Assembly (NCBI RefSeq): GCF_031180885.1
Contig: NZ_JAPSLK010000059.1
Coordinates: 1 to 53,301 of the forward strand
DNA length: 53,301 bases
Direction: 5' to 3'
From: Saccharothrix sp.
Lineage (GTDB): Bacteria > Actinomycetota > Actinomycetes > Mycobacteriales > Pseudonocardiaceae
The position numbers and the translations under genes are program-made. Under the pieces are notes generated by a model. That model searched no databases. It saw only the letters and a program-made list of their open reading frames with translations, and had not been told where the DNA came from. Of this stretch, positions 38,436-47,365 are shown in pieces (within the stretch, counting starts at the first letter, position 1; every line of letters begins with the position of its first letter).

Positions 38436-39424
38436 GCGCCCGGACCCCCTTCCTCCTGGTAGGACGCCTTGCGCATGCGCTGCACCAGCACCGCCGTGGC
38501 GGCGAACGACACGATGAACAGCACGGTCGCCATCGCCGCCGCGTACCCCATGTCGAAGTACCGGAAGCCCTGCGCGTACAGCCACACCGGGAACGTCAGC
38601 GTCGAGTTCTCCGGGAAGCCCAGGTCCTTGGTGCTGCCGGTGGCGTCGGCCGACCCGCTGGCCGCCGACCCCGCCACGACCGCCTGGGTGAACAGCTGCA
38701 ACGCCAGGATGATCGAGTTCACCGCGCCGAACAGCAGCACCGGCGAGATGTTGGGCAGGGTGATGTGCCACCACCGCCGCACCGGCCCGGCCCCGTCGAG
38801 TTCGGCCGCTTCGTACTGCTCCCGCGGCACGTCCATGATCGCCGCCAGCAGGATGATCATGAGGTCGCCGGACACCCACAGCATCACCAGCGTGATCCCC
38901 GGCTTGGCCCACGCCGGGTCGGAGAACCACAGCGGGCCTTCGACGCCGAACCAGCCGAGGAACGCGTCCAGCGGACCGTCGTTGGGCCGCACCACCAGGA
39001 AGAACACCAGGGTGGCCGCGACCGGCGGGGTCAGCGACGGCAGGTAGCACAGCGTCCTGATCAGGCCCACGCCCGACTTGAGCCGGGCGATCACCGACGC
39101 GACCCCGAGCGCGAACACCACCCGCAGCCCGGTCAGCACGACCACGAACCACAGCGTGTTGTACGCGGCGGTGCGGAAAAGCTTGTCGCCGAACATGTAG
39201 GTGTAGTTCTCGAACCCGGTCCACTCCGGCGGGTTGATCAAGTCGTACTCGGTGAACGAGAACCCGACCGTGGCGACCAGCGGGTAGCCGAAGAAGAGCA
39301 GGAAACCCAGGACCGCCGGGGCCATGAAGGCCAGGACGGTCCACCGGTGGCGCGAGCGGGCGCGGGACCGCCCCCGGGCGGGGGCGGTCCGCGGCACGTC
39401 CACGCGTTCGAGCGTGGCGGTCAC
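38432..39424 (-). CDS. Carbohydrate ABC transporter permease, MalF type
   Basis: A 330-aa permease with six predicted helices. A basic start (RGRSRARSRHRW) precedes the first helix, and the EAA loop reads EQYEAAELDGAGPVRRWWHI near 221-240. Between the fifth and sixth helices there is a larger loop (AASGSADATGSTKDLGFPEN). The GTG at 39424 is 2 bp past the binding-protein stop. It forms the permease heterodimer with the following MalG-type subunit. Import of a glycoside is inferred from the GH4 and kinase genes downstream. Confidence 0.92.
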   Translation of the reverse strand: MTATLERVDVPRTAPARGRSRARSRHRWTVLAFMAPAVLGFLLFFGYPLVATVGFSFTEYDLINPPEWTGFENYTYMFGDKLFRTAAYNTLWFVVVLTGLRVVFALGVASVIARLKSGVGLIRTLCYLPSLTPPVAATLVFFLVVRPNDGPLDAFLGWFGVEGPLWFSDPAWAKPGITLVMLWVSGDLMIILLAAIMDVPREQYEAAELDGAGPVRRWWHITLPNISPVLLFGAVNSIILALQLFTQAVVAGSAASGSADATGSTKDLGFPENSTLTFPVWLYAQGFRYFDMGYAAAMATVLFIVSFAATAVLVQRMRKASYQEEGGPGA

Positions 39425-39426
39425 GG

Positions 39427-40755
39427 CTACTTGCCGCTCTTGGCGATCTGGTCGTCGATCTGCTTGTCGACGTCCTTGAGCCCCGCCATCAGGTCGGGCA
39501 CCTTGCCCGCCTGCCATGAGGCCGCGAAGTCGCCCACGGCCTTGATGTGCGCGTCGCCGATCGGGGTGACCGGGTTGCCCTGGAGCTTGCCGCCTGCGGC
39601 CAGGTCGATGAACGTCTTGAAGGTCTCGTCGACCTCCAGCCGCGGGTCGGCGAGGGCGGCCTTGGTGCTGGGGATGTTCTTCAGGCCGTTGGCCAGGCTG
39701 ACGATCGTGTCCGTGTCGAACGCCATGTGCCGGATCAGCTCCCAGGCCGCGCCGGGGTTCTTGGCGCCCTTGGGGACACCGATGATCGTGCCCGCGGTGA
39801 ACGCCGTGCCGTACAGCTCGGGCTTGCTGGTCGGGAACGGCGCGGTGCCGAACTTGATCTGCGGCGCCTGGTCCTTGAGGAACGCGGTGCGGTACTCGCC
39901 GTCGATCATCATGGCCATCTTGCCCTGGTGGAACGCGTGGTCGTTGGAGTACTGCTGGCCCAGGCCCGCGCGGAACCGCTCCAGCTTCTCGAAGCCGAAG
40001 AAGTCGACGAGTTCCTTCTGGAACGTCAGCATCTCCGCCCACTCCGGGCTCGCCAGCGCCGACTTGCCGCCCGGACCGGCCCACTTCGCCCCGAAGTGCG
40101 GCGCCAGGATCGGCGGGCGGTTGGCGTAGAACATCATCGTGGGCATGAACCCGGCGACCTCGATCGAGCCGTCCGGGGCGAACTTGGTGGTGCGCTTGGC
40201 GACGTCGACCAGCTCGGCGGTGGTCTTCGGCGGGGCGGTGATGCCGGCCGCGGCGAGCATGTCCTTGTTGTAGTACAGGCCGTAGACGTCGCTGAGCATC
40301 GGCATCGCGCAGCGCGTGCCCTTGTACTCGGTGTAGGAGCGGACGGCGTCGGGGATCTGCGAGAGGTCGACCTTGTCGCGGTCGATGTAGGGCTTGAGGT
40401 CCTGCCACGAGCCGGAGGAGCAGAACTGGCCGATGTTGTCCGTGGTGAACGACAGGGCCACGTCCGGCGGGTTGCCGCCGCGGATGCCCGCGGTGATCTT
40501 GTCGTCGTCCTGGCTGCCCTCGTGCTTGATCTCGGCGTTGGGGTACTTCTTCTTGAAGCTCTCCAACGCCTTGGTGACCTCGTCCTGCTCGCGGCCGGAG
40601 AACGGGCTCCAGACGGTCAGGGTGAACTTGTCGTCCTTGCCGGGCGCGGCGGCGAGGCCACCCGCCTGGTCGGACTTGCCGGCGCCGGCGGCGCAGGCGG
40701 TCAGGGACACCGCGGCGGCCACGCAAAGCAACGCTGCGCGGGGGACCTTGCGCAT
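39427..40755 (-). CDS. Extracellular sugar-binding lipoprotein of the ABC importer
   Basis: A 442-aa family 1 solute-binding protein. The signal peptide ends in a lipobox, LTAC, with lipidated C21. The mature protein shows the usual features: FTLTVWSPFSGREQDEVTKA near the start, AEIKHEGSQDD, VDLSQIPDAVRSYTEYKGTR and GKMAMMIDGEYRTA in the second lobe. The ATG at 40755 has AAGGAGAG upstream. It lies 49 bp after the ROK regulator and leads the transporter genes. It should determine substrate specificity, probably an oligosaccharide or aryl glycoside, which the sequence does not reveal. Confidence 0.92.
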   Translation of the reverse strand: MRKVPRAALLCVAAAVSLTACAAGAGKSDQAGGLAAAPGKDDKFTLTVWSPFSGREQDEVTKALESFKKKYPNAEIKHEGSQDDDKITAGIRGGNPPDVALSFTTDNIGQFCSSGSWQDLKPYIDRDKVDLSQIPDAVRSYTEYKGTRCAMPMLSDVYGLYYNKDMLAAAGITAPPKTTAELVDVAKRTTKFAPDGSIEVAGFMPTMMFYANRPPILAPHFGAKWAGPGGKSALASPEWAEMLTFQKELVDFFGFEKLERFRAGLGQQYSNDHAFHQGKMAMMIDGEYRTAFLKDQAPQIKFGTAPFPTSKPELYGTAFTAGTIIGVPKGAKNPGAAWELIRHMAFDTDTIVSLANGLKNIPSTKAALADPRLEVDETFKTFIDLAAGGKLQGNPVTPIGDAHIKAVGDFAASWQAGKVPDLMAGLKDVDKQIDDQIAKSGK

Positions 40756-40804
40756 GTGCTCTCCTTCTTCAACGTGCGGTCGGGGACGTTGTGCGGCACG
40801 CCGA

Positions 40805-41998
40805 CTACTGGCGCGGGCCGCGGAAGGGTTCGGTCGTGGCGGCGGGTAGGCCGAACACCTGTTCCCTGACGACCGACAGCGCGGAGTGCAGTGCGCCGGA
40901 ACGCACCGGTTTCCCGGTCACCAGGGCGAGTTGGACGGGGGTGCGGGGCACCACCAGGGTGCGCAGCTCGGCGGCGACGAGGTCGGCGAGCGTCGTGCCG
41001 CCGGCGTGCGCGATGTCGCCGGACAGCAGCACCAGTTCGGGGTCGAGCACGGCGATCACGTTGGCCACGCCGGTCGCGATGCGGCGGGCGAGGTCGACCA
41101 GGAACTCGCGGCCGGCCGTGCCCTCGCTCAGGGCCTTGCGGACGGCGGCGTGCCCGGTGCGCGCGGACACCCCGTGGGCGCGGGCCAGCTTGACGATCGC
41201 GGCGCTGTCGAGCAGGTCGCCGTACCGGCTGCCGGTGCGCTCGGTGCCGGTCTCGGCGTGGGCGTGGTCGGGCACCTGCATGGCGTCGATCTCGCCCGCA
41301 CCACCGGTCGCGCCCCTGAGCAGCACACCGTTGACCACGACGGCCGCGCCGACCGCGTCGGCGGGCCAGAGCAGCACGAAGTCCTTCACGCCGCTCGCCC
41401 GGCCGGCGATCATCTCCTCCAGCGCGACCAGGTTGACGTCGTTCTCGACGGTGACGCTGGTGCCGAGGAGGTCCTGGAGGGTGCCCGGGATGTCGAAGCC
41501 CTCCCAGCCCGGCATGTGCGGCGCGTAGTTCAGCCGGCCGGTGGTCGGGTCGACGGCGCCGGGGGAGCCGACCACGACGTGGTGGAGGGCTTCCGGGGAC
41601 AGCCCGGCCTGGTTCGCGGCCTTGGTGACCGCGCCGTGGAACGCCTCCAGCACGTCGGTGCGCGGCATGGGCGCGGAGTGCTCGGTGAGCAGCGTGCCGG
41701 AGATGTCGGCGATCGCCACGTCGACCGTGTCCGGGGTGAGGTCGATGGCGGCGACGTGGGCCAGCGCGCCGTTGACCGTCCAGAGCTGCGCGCGGGGACC
41801 GCGTCCGCCGCCGCGCAGGCCGTTGCGCAGGACCGTGCCCTCGGTTTCCAGGCGGGTCAGCAGCTGGGCGGTGGCCGGCTTGGAGAGGCCGATGATGCCC
41901 TCCAGCTCGGAGCGGGTGAGAGGTCCATTGCGCAGCAAGGCCTCGATCGCGGCGCGGTCGTTGATCTCGCGCAGCAGTCGTGGGCTACCGGCTCGCAT
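40805..41998 (-). CDS. ROK-family transcriptional regulator
   Basis: A 397-aa repressor of the NagC/XylR type. The N-terminal winged helix-turn-helix (about 10-65) reads AAIEALLRNGPLTRSELEGI followed by IGLSKPATAQLLTRLETEG. The ROK domain follows from about 80, with sugar-site VVGSPGAVDPTTGRL and VENDVNLVALEEM. The region corresponding to the ROK zinc motif is poorly conserved. The ATG at 41998 has only a weak GGAAAGG upstream. It heads the operon with the ABC transporter, GH4 enzyme and kinase, and a 19-bp palindrome 26 bp upstream is a good autoregulatory operator. The inducer is probably the imported sugar or its phosphate. Confidence 0.9.
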   Translation of the reverse strand: MRAGSPRLLREINDRAAIEALLRNGPLTRSELEGIIGLSKPATAQLLTRLETEGTVLRNGLRGGGRGPRAQLWTVNGALAHVAAIDLTPDTVDVAIADISGTLLTEHSAPMPRTDVLEAFHGAVTKAANQAGLSPEALHHVVVGSPGAVDPTTGRLNYAPHMPGWEGFDIPGTLQDLLGTSVTVENDVNLVALEEMIAGRASGVKDFVLLWPADAVGAAVVVNGVLLRGATGGAGEIDAMQVPDHAHAETGTERTGSRYGDLLDSAAIVKLARAHGVSARTGHAAVRKALSEGTAGREFLVDLARRIATGVANVIAVLDPELVLLSGDIAHAGGTTLADLVAAELRTLVVPRTPVQLALVTGKPVRSGALHSALSVVREQVFGLPAATTEPFRGPRQ

Positions 41999-42023
41999 CG
42001 GCTCATGCCTTTCCGTCTGACCT

Positions 42024-42042
42024 GTCTGGTAACTTTCCAGAC
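42024..42042. promoter_or_regulatory. Palindrome upstream of the ROK regulator, candidate operator
   Basis: GTCTGGTAACTTTCCAGAC has perfect 6-bp arms and a 7-bp AT-richer centre. It lies 26 bp before the ROK start codon and between divergent genes. Confidence 0.65.
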
Positions 42043-42138
42043 GATTTCGGGCCACGGTAGTGACGGGCGTCATGCCCGGTCAATGCTCCGATGCGGGTCC
42101 GTTACCTGGGTAAGGCTGCCCTAAGGCACCCTGGAGGC

Positions 42139-42786
42139 ATGACCGACACCCGTCAGGAGTCCCTGGCCCACCTGCTGGGCGGCCGGGGCGGTGCCGTGGA
42201 CGCGTCCCTGCCGCCCTTGGCGTTCGCCCTGGGGTGGGCGCTGACCGGGCGTTCCATCGAGGCCGGGGCGCTGGTGGCCGTGCTGTGCGGGGTCGTCATC
42301 GCGGTGGTCCGGGTGGTGCGCGGCGACCGGCCGCGTGCGGTGGTGGTGTCGGTGGCGCTGGTGGTCCTGGCGGCGTACATCGCCTTGCAGACCGGTCGGG
42401 CCGAGGACTTCTTCCTGCTCCAGATCTTCTTGAACGCGGCTAGTGCGCTGGTGTGGGCGGCGAGCATCGTGGTGCGGTGGCCGTTGCTGGGGGTCGTGGT
42501 CGGGCTGGTGACGGGGCAGAAGTTCCGGTGGCGGCGGGATCCGGATCTGTTGCGGGCTTACCGGGTGGCGTCTTGGCCTTGGGTGGGTCAGTACGTGCTG
42601 CGGGTGGTGGTGTTCGGGGCGTTGTGGGTGGCGCAGCAGGTGGTGTTGCTGGGGTTCATGCGGGCGGCGCTGACCTGGCCGTTGCAGGCGGTGTGCATCG
42701 CGGTGAGCTGGTGGCTCCTCCGCCGAACCCTGCCCGAGGACCACCCCGGCCTCCGCCACCCGCGCGTCCCGGAAGAAGCCGCCTGA
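42139..42786 (+). CDS. DUF3159 family membrane protein
   Basis: A 215-aa integral membrane protein with five to six hydrophobic segments, matching actinobacterial DUF3159 proteins. It begins ESLAHLLGGRGGAVDASLPP, has AEDFFLLQIFLNAASALVWA near the centre and VTGQKFRWRRDPDLLRAYR as the conserved cytosolic loop. The ATG at 42139 has CTGGAGG 5 bp upstream. No function is known to me for this family. It is divergent from the ROK operon and ends 12 bp from the convergent second kinase. Confidence 0.8.
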   Translation: MTDTRQESLAHLLGGRGGAVDASLPPLAFALGWALTGRSIEAGALVAVLCGVVIAVVRVVRGDRPRAVVVSVALVVLAAYIALQTGRAEDFFLLQIFLNAASALVWAASIVVRWPLLGVVVGLVTGQKFRWRRDPDLLRAYRVASWPWVGQYVLRVVVFGALWVAQQVVLLGFMRAALTWPLQAVCIAVSWWLLRRTLPEDHPGLRHPRVPEEAA

Positions 42787-42798
42787 CCGGTGGTGCCC

Positions 42799-43752
42799 TC
42801 AGCAGGGGCGGGGGGCGGTGGTGCCGAGGATCTCCACGGCGGCCAGCCACGCTGCGCCGGCCGCGCCCTCCGTGGCGATGCGGACCGCGGCGTGGGTGCG
42901 GGCCGTCAGCTCGGCGCGTAGGCGGGTGCCCAAGGGGTGGGCCTGGATCAGGCTGCCTACCAGGACGATCGGGGTCTCGTCGCCCTCCTCGCGGCACGAC
43001 ATGGCCAAGTCGGCCAAAGCGTCCACGGCGTCGGTGATGATCCGGGCGGCCGATGGGGCTGTGTGGTGGGCGGTCACCAGGGGTGCGTAGTGGGACAGGT
43101 GGATCGGCGGGGACTGGTTCGACTGGGTGATCAGGCGGCGCCAGGTGTCGCGGCGGGAGTCGGTCACGGTCAGGTCGGCCATGGTCAGGTCGGCCATGGT
43201 CAGGACCGCTTCGGCCAACGGGTCCAGGGGGGCGTTGGACTCCAAGGCGCGGAGGGTGGCGCGGACCGCCTCGCGGCCCAGCCAGTACGCCGAACCCTCG
43301 TCGCCCAGCAGCCAGCCGTAGCCGCCGACCGTGCCGGCCAGCCGGTGGTCGGTGATGCGGGCGGCGATCGAACCCGTGCCGGCTACCAGGACGGTGCCGT
43401 CCGGGGCCGACGAACCGGTGGCGAAGGCCGCCTCGCAGTCGGTGATCACGCGCATCGGGCAGCGCAGCCCGGCACCGGTCCACGCGGCCTCGAAGAGGGC
43501 ATTCACGGTGGGGTCGCTGAGGACCTTGCTGGAGCCGGCCATGCCCAGGACGCCCGACTCGACCTTGGCCGCGTCCAAACCGTCCAGGGCCGCGCTCAAA
43601 GCCTGGGAGATGTGTGTGGCCGCCAGCTCCGGCGGGTGCGAATTGGGGTTGGCGCCGCCCGCCACGCCCGCGCCCAGGCGGGTGCCGTCCAGGTCCAGCA
43701 CCAGCGCTCTCGTCGAGGTGCCGCCCGCGTCCAAGCCGACCACGAAGCCCAT
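42799..43752 (-). CDS. Second BadF-type kinase (N-acetylglucosamine kinase-like)
   Basis: A 317-aa ASKHA kinase, paralogous in fold to the one at 35300-36298. It has the phosphate-1 loop VVGLDAGGTSTRALVLDLDG near 4-23, ANPNSHPPE, the sugar-site TDCEAAFATGS near 112-122, the phosphate-2 loop VLVAGTGSIAARI near 128-140 and GDEGSAYWLGREAVR near 157-171. A 15-bp tandem duplication at 43168-43197 repeats ADLTM in the product. The ATG at 43752 is chosen by family alignment. It is a single-gene unit between two terminator-bounded neighbours. GlcNAc or another amino sugar is the likely substrate. Confidence 0.83.
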   Translation of the reverse strand: MGFVVGLDAGGTSTRALVLDLDGTRLGAGVAGGANPNSHPPELAATHISQALSAALDGLDAAKVESGVLGMAGSSKVLSDPTVNALFEAAWTGAGLRCPMRVITDCEAAFATGSSAPDGTVLVAGTGSIAARITDHRLAGTVGGYGWLLGDEGSAYWLGREAVRATLRALESNAPLDPLAEAVLTMADLTMADLTVTDSRRDTWRRLITQSNQSPPIHLSHYAPLVTAHHTAPSAARIITDAVDALADLAMSCREEGDETPIVLVGSLIQAHPLGTRLRAELTARTHAAVRIATEGAAGAAWLAAVEILGTTAPRPC

Positions 43753-43776
43753 ACGCCCGAGTATGGTCGAACGCAC

Positions 43777-43818
43777 GCAAGGCCCGGCACCACCCAGAAG
43801 GGTTGTGCCGGGCCTTGC
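43777..43818 (-). terminator. Strong terminator after the subtilase gene
   Basis: A perfect 14-bp stem (43777-43790 with 43805-43818) encloses a smaller ACCC/GGGT stem (43792-43795 with 43800-43803). It lies 21 bp beyond the stop of the minus-strand subtilase. Confidence 0.85.
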
Positions 43819-43838
43819 GGAAAGTGATCAAACCCCGA

Positions 43839-46800
43839 TCAGCCGCGCATCTTCACGACCTGGGCTCGTTCCTCCGTGGTGTTGTGGTGGTGCAGCAGCA
43901 ACAGGTTCTCGGCACCGTCCGCAGCCAACGCCGCAGCGTCGCGGTGGACCTCCAGCCGCGCACCGGTCCTTGCCACGAAGGACAGCGCCGGCGTCGTCCC
44001 CTGCCGCACGGACAGGCCCGGCTTGAGCGGGTCGAACGACATCGGGGTGCCGATGTGGTCCACGAACCCGCCCTCGTTGCCCGGCGCGACGTACTGGCCG
44101 GTCGTACCAGCCGTGTACGACAGCCGGAACGACGCACCCGCCGGGTCGATCCCCAGCGACTTCAAGGTCACCGGCAGCACGACCACGTTGCTGTCCATGA
44201 GGTTGGTGTCGACCTCGCCGTGCAGGCTGTTCAACGGCTGCTCGTCCACCACCTCGTCGTCGGACACCCGCACGGTCCGCGCCAGCCACACGTCCGCCGT
44301 CACGTTGCCGTTGGCGTCGGTCGGCTTCACGGCGTGCACGCGGAAGTCGTGCGACCCGTCACCGTTGGTGTCGATCCGGATCTCGGGGGAGTTGTTGGCC
44401 CCCAAGGTGACCCAGTTCTCCCACGTCACGACACCGAAGGCGAGCAGAGCACCCTCGGACTTGTCGACGGGCGCGGTGGACGCGGCGCCGACGTAGCGCA
44501 GGTCGCCGCCCTTGGCCGACCCGTTGACCGCGCACTCCGTCTTCACCTCGTCGGTGCAGTCGGGCAGCCGCTCGGACGAACCCTGCAGCTCGAACGCGCT
44601 GACCAGCGACCGGTACGCCTGGTCACCCTCGCCCTGCGCCAGCTGCCGCCCGCGCAGCCGCACCGACGCCACGTCGCCGCGGAAGATCACCCAGCCCGCC
44701 GAGATGTCCGCCGCCGGCTTGGGCGCGGCGTACACCGGCACCCGCAGCGCGGTCGACCCGGACGTCAGCACCAGCCGGCCGGACGCCTCCGCGATGAACT
44801 GCCGCGCCACGCCGACCTGCTGCTTGACCACCGTCGGGTCGGCGACCTTCCGCAGCTGCTCGGGCTCGATCCGCAGCGACACCCGCACGCGGCCCGTCTT
44901 GCCCGGCGCCACCGTCACCGTCCGCGGCCACACTTCGTACTTCACGCCCGGAACGGCCGTTGACTCGTGGTACGCCGCGGTGACCGTGCGCGAGGCCGTG
45001 CCCTTGTTGACCACGTTCACCGTCTTGGTCCGCCACACCGTGCGCCCCGCCTCGACCGGACCGAACGACACCCCGACCGATCCGGGGTTGTCGGCCACCA
45101 TCGCCAGCAGGTCCACGCCCACCGCCGACGCCGCGTCCACCCGGCCCGCGCCGACCCGCATCGGGGCCTCGGCCAGGCCGGCGGTGTTGTCGTCACCGGA
45201 CTTCACGTCGTTGCCGGCGGTGTTCACGACCGCGGCCTTGACCTCCTCGACGGTCCAGTCCGGGTGCGCTTCCCGCACCAGCGCGCCGATCCCGGCCACG
45301 TGCGGCGCGGACATCGACGTGCCGCCCTTGCTCACCGCGCCGTTGCCGGTGCCGACGTTGGCCGACACGATCGTGTCGCCGGGCGCGGCCACGTCCGGCT
45401 TGGCCGCCACCGCGCCGCGCGCACCGCGCGAGGACGACGGGGTGATGGTGTCGGCGAGCTTCGGCGTCGTGGTCGGCACGGAGTTGCGCAGCGCGCCGCG
45501 CATCCGGACCTCCAGCGTGCCGGCGGTCAGCGCGGGCCGGACGGCGGCGGTCGCGGTGCCGGTGAACTGGAAGGCCGGGATGGCCGCGTTGCCCGCGATG
45601 GCGGCCAGGAAGTTGTCCCGGGTGGAGGTGAGCAGCACGCCCTCCGCGCCCGCGTTCTGGGCGTTGTTGGTGCGCCCGGCCGAGCCGCAGCGGCGGGTGG
45701 TGTCGTTGTCGTCCCACTCCAGCCAGACGAACTTGCCCTTGAGGTCCTGGGCGATCGCGTCGCAGCCGTCCTTGTTGCCCTCGGCGGCGACCGCGACCAC
45801 GGGCCGGGTCAGGTCGAGGCCGGCGTAGCCGGTGTAGTTCTGGCTGTACTGGCCCGGCTGGTCGACCCCGCCCACCGTCACGCCGTCCAGCAGCGCGAAC
45901 GCGTCCCGCGTGTTGGCCACGGCCAGCGCTTCCGGGGTGTTGGCGGGCGAGCCGCCGACGTCGTAGAAGTCGCCGCCGTTGCCCGCCGACGCCACGACCA
46001 GCACGCCGTGCTCGACGAGCTTGCGCACGAACAGCGAGTCCGGGTCGTCCTGGCCGCCGAAGTCCGAGCCCAGGGACATGTTGACCACGTCGAGGTGGTC
46101 GGCGAAGTCGCCGTCGCCGTTGGGGTCCAGCGCCCAGTCCAGGGCCTGCGAGGTGAGGTTGGTCGACCCCTCGCAGCCGAACACCTTCAGCGCGTACAGC
46201 AACGCCTTGGGCGCGGTGCCCGGACCGATCCGCATGGCGTTGAGCTGGTCGTCGGTCAACGTCCTGTAGTCGCCGGTGAACGTGGAGCCGTCCGCGTTCT
46301 CGCCGAACCCGCCGGCCGTGCCCGCGACGTGCGTGCCGTGGCTCTGGCAGTCCATCGGGTTGGGGTCGGGCTTGGGCGTGGACTTCTCCGGCTCGGTCGC
46401 GTCGTAGTCGTCGCCCGCGAAGTCGTAACCCCCGACGACCTTGGCGGTCGGCGTCCACGGCGCGGTCCGGTCGACGGCCTGGTACGCCTCGGGCGTGCCG
46501 GGGCCGCCGAAGTCGGCGTGGGTGTAGTCGATGCCGGTGTCGATGATGCCGATCCGCATGCCCTCGCCGTACCGGCCGGTCTGCCGCCACACCTGCGCGG
46601 CCTTGGTCAGCTGCACGGAGCTGGCGTTCTGGACGACCTTCGGCACGGCCAGGCGCACCGACCGGACCTCGGGCAGCCCGGCCAGCGCGCGCACCCCGGC
46701 CGCGTCGGCGCTGACCACCACGCCGGACACGGCGTTGGCGGTCCGGGCGACCTCGCGGGTCGCGGAGTCCTTGCCGCGCAGCACGTCCACCACGCGGGCG

Positions 46801-47120
46801 GCCTTGTCGTCGGTGCGCTGCCGGGACCGCTTCGCCGCGTCGGCGGCCTGCGCGTCCGCGCCACCGCGCCGCTTCTCCGCGCCGTAGGACTCGGCGGCGG
46901 GCGTCTCGGCCAGTTCGACGAACGCCGTGACCGTGCCGGTCGCCTTCGCGAGGGTCGCGCCGACCTGCTCGGACGACCCGGTCCGGGCCACGTCGGCGGC
47001 CGAGGGGGAGAGCGGTTCGGCGAGCGGCTCGTCCGCGTGGGCGACGCCGGCGGTGGTGAGCGAGGCGATCAGTGCGGCGGTGCTGGCGGCGGACGCCCAC
47101 ACCGCACGGTGGTGTCTCAT
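43839..47120 (-). CDS. Secreted subtilisin-like serine protease (S8) with PA domain and C-terminal extension
   Basis: A 1093-aa exported protease. The ATG at 47120 gives a signal peptide (MRHHRAVWASAAS to GVAHA) cleaved near residue 29, with AAGAAGGG upstream; the longer reading to 47246 is unlikely. A propeptide follows (about 35-170). The catalytic domain has Asp in IGIIDTGIDYTHADF, His in CQSHGTHVAGT and Ser in GGTSMSAPHVAG. A protease-associated insert (about 410-540) lies between His and Ser. The C-terminal 400 residues are beta-rich, Fn3-like segments (TKTVNVVNKGTASRTVTAAY) ending without an anchor. It is probably a free extracellular nutrient protease. Confidence 0.93.
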   Translation of the reverse strand: MRHHRAVWASAASTAALIASLTTAGVAHADEPLAEPLSPSAADVARTGSSEQVGATLAKATGTVTAFVELAETPAAESYGAEKRRGGADAQAADAAKRSRQRTDDKAARVVDVLRGKDSATREVARTANAVSGVVVSADAAGVRALAGLPEVRSVRLAVPKVVQNASSVQLTKAAQVWRQTGRYGEGMRIGIIDTGIDYTHADFGGPGTPEAYQAVDRTAPWTPTAKVVGGYDFAGDDYDATEPEKSTPKPDPNPMDCQSHGTHVAGTAGGFGENADGSTFTGDYRTLTDDQLNAMRIGPGTAPKALLYALKVFGCEGSTNLTSQALDWALDPNGDGDFADHLDVVNMSLGSDFGGQDDPDSLFVRKLVEHGVLVVASAGNGGDFYDVGGSPANTPEALAVANTRDAFALLDGVTVGGVDQPGQYSQNYTGYAGLDLTRPVVAVAAEGNKDGCDAIAQDLKGKFVWLEWDDNDTTRRCGSAGRTNNAQNAGAEGVLLTSTRDNFLAAIAGNAAIPAFQFTGTATAAVRPALTAGTLEVRMRGALRNSVPTTTPKLADTITPSSSRGARGAVAAKPDVAAPGDTIVSANVGTGNGAVSKGGTSMSAPHVAGIGALVREAHPDWTVEEVKAAVVNTAGNDVKSGDDNTAGLAEAPMRVGAGRVDAASAVGVDLLAMVADNPGSVGVSFGPVEAGRTVWRTKTVNVVNKGTASRTVTAAYHESTAVPGVKYEVWPRTVTVAPGKTGRVRVSLRIEPEQLRKVADPTVVKQQVGVARQFIAEASGRLVLTSGSTALRVPVYAAPKPAADISAGWVIFRGDVASVRLRGRQLAQGEGDQAYRSLVSAFELQGSSERLPDCTDEVKTECAVNGSAKGGDLRYVGAASTAPVDKSEGALLAFGVVTWENWVTLGANNSPEIRIDTNGDGSHDFRVHAVKPTDANGNVTADVWLARTVRVSDDEVVDEQPLNSLHGEVDTNLMDSNVVVLPVTLKSLGIDPAGASFRLSYTAGTTGQYVAPGNEGGFVDHIGTPMSFDPLKPGLSVRQGTTPALSFVARTGARLEVHRDAAALAADGAENLLLLHHHNTTEERAQVVKMRG

Positions 47121-47325
47121 CGGAACCCTTCTTCGGCTGGTTGCGGCGGACATCAAGGGCGCCCGGCGCGTGGTCGCTCCGGCCTTGAGTCGGCGGGCCG
47201 CCACCCGATCGGCGGGTGCCCGGGTGGCCACGGTGTGCATGAGCATCGTTGCGCAACGTAGTCGGCGGCGAAGTCATCGGACCAATACTCGCCAGGCATC
47301 TAGACGACGGCGGTCCTGCCGGGCT

Positions 47326-47340
47326 ATACATCCGATGTAT
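47326..47340. promoter_or_regulatory. Palindrome upstream of the sugar-acid operon, candidate GntR/FadR-type operator
   Basis: ATACATCCGATGTAT is a perfect palindrome of 7-bp arms around one base, strikingly AT-rich for this genome. It lies 25 bp before the GTG of the hydrolase gene. Such sites are common for GntR/FadR regulators of sugar-acid catabolism, but no such regulator is in the window. Confidence 0.65.
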
Positions 47341-47365
47341 TTCGTGCAGCCGAGGAGGACCCACC

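Noticed and set aside
44967..47261. Plus-strand open frame of 764 aa antisense to the subtilase
   Set aside because: The opposite strand has a complete S8 catalytic triad and signal peptide. This frame has no domain.
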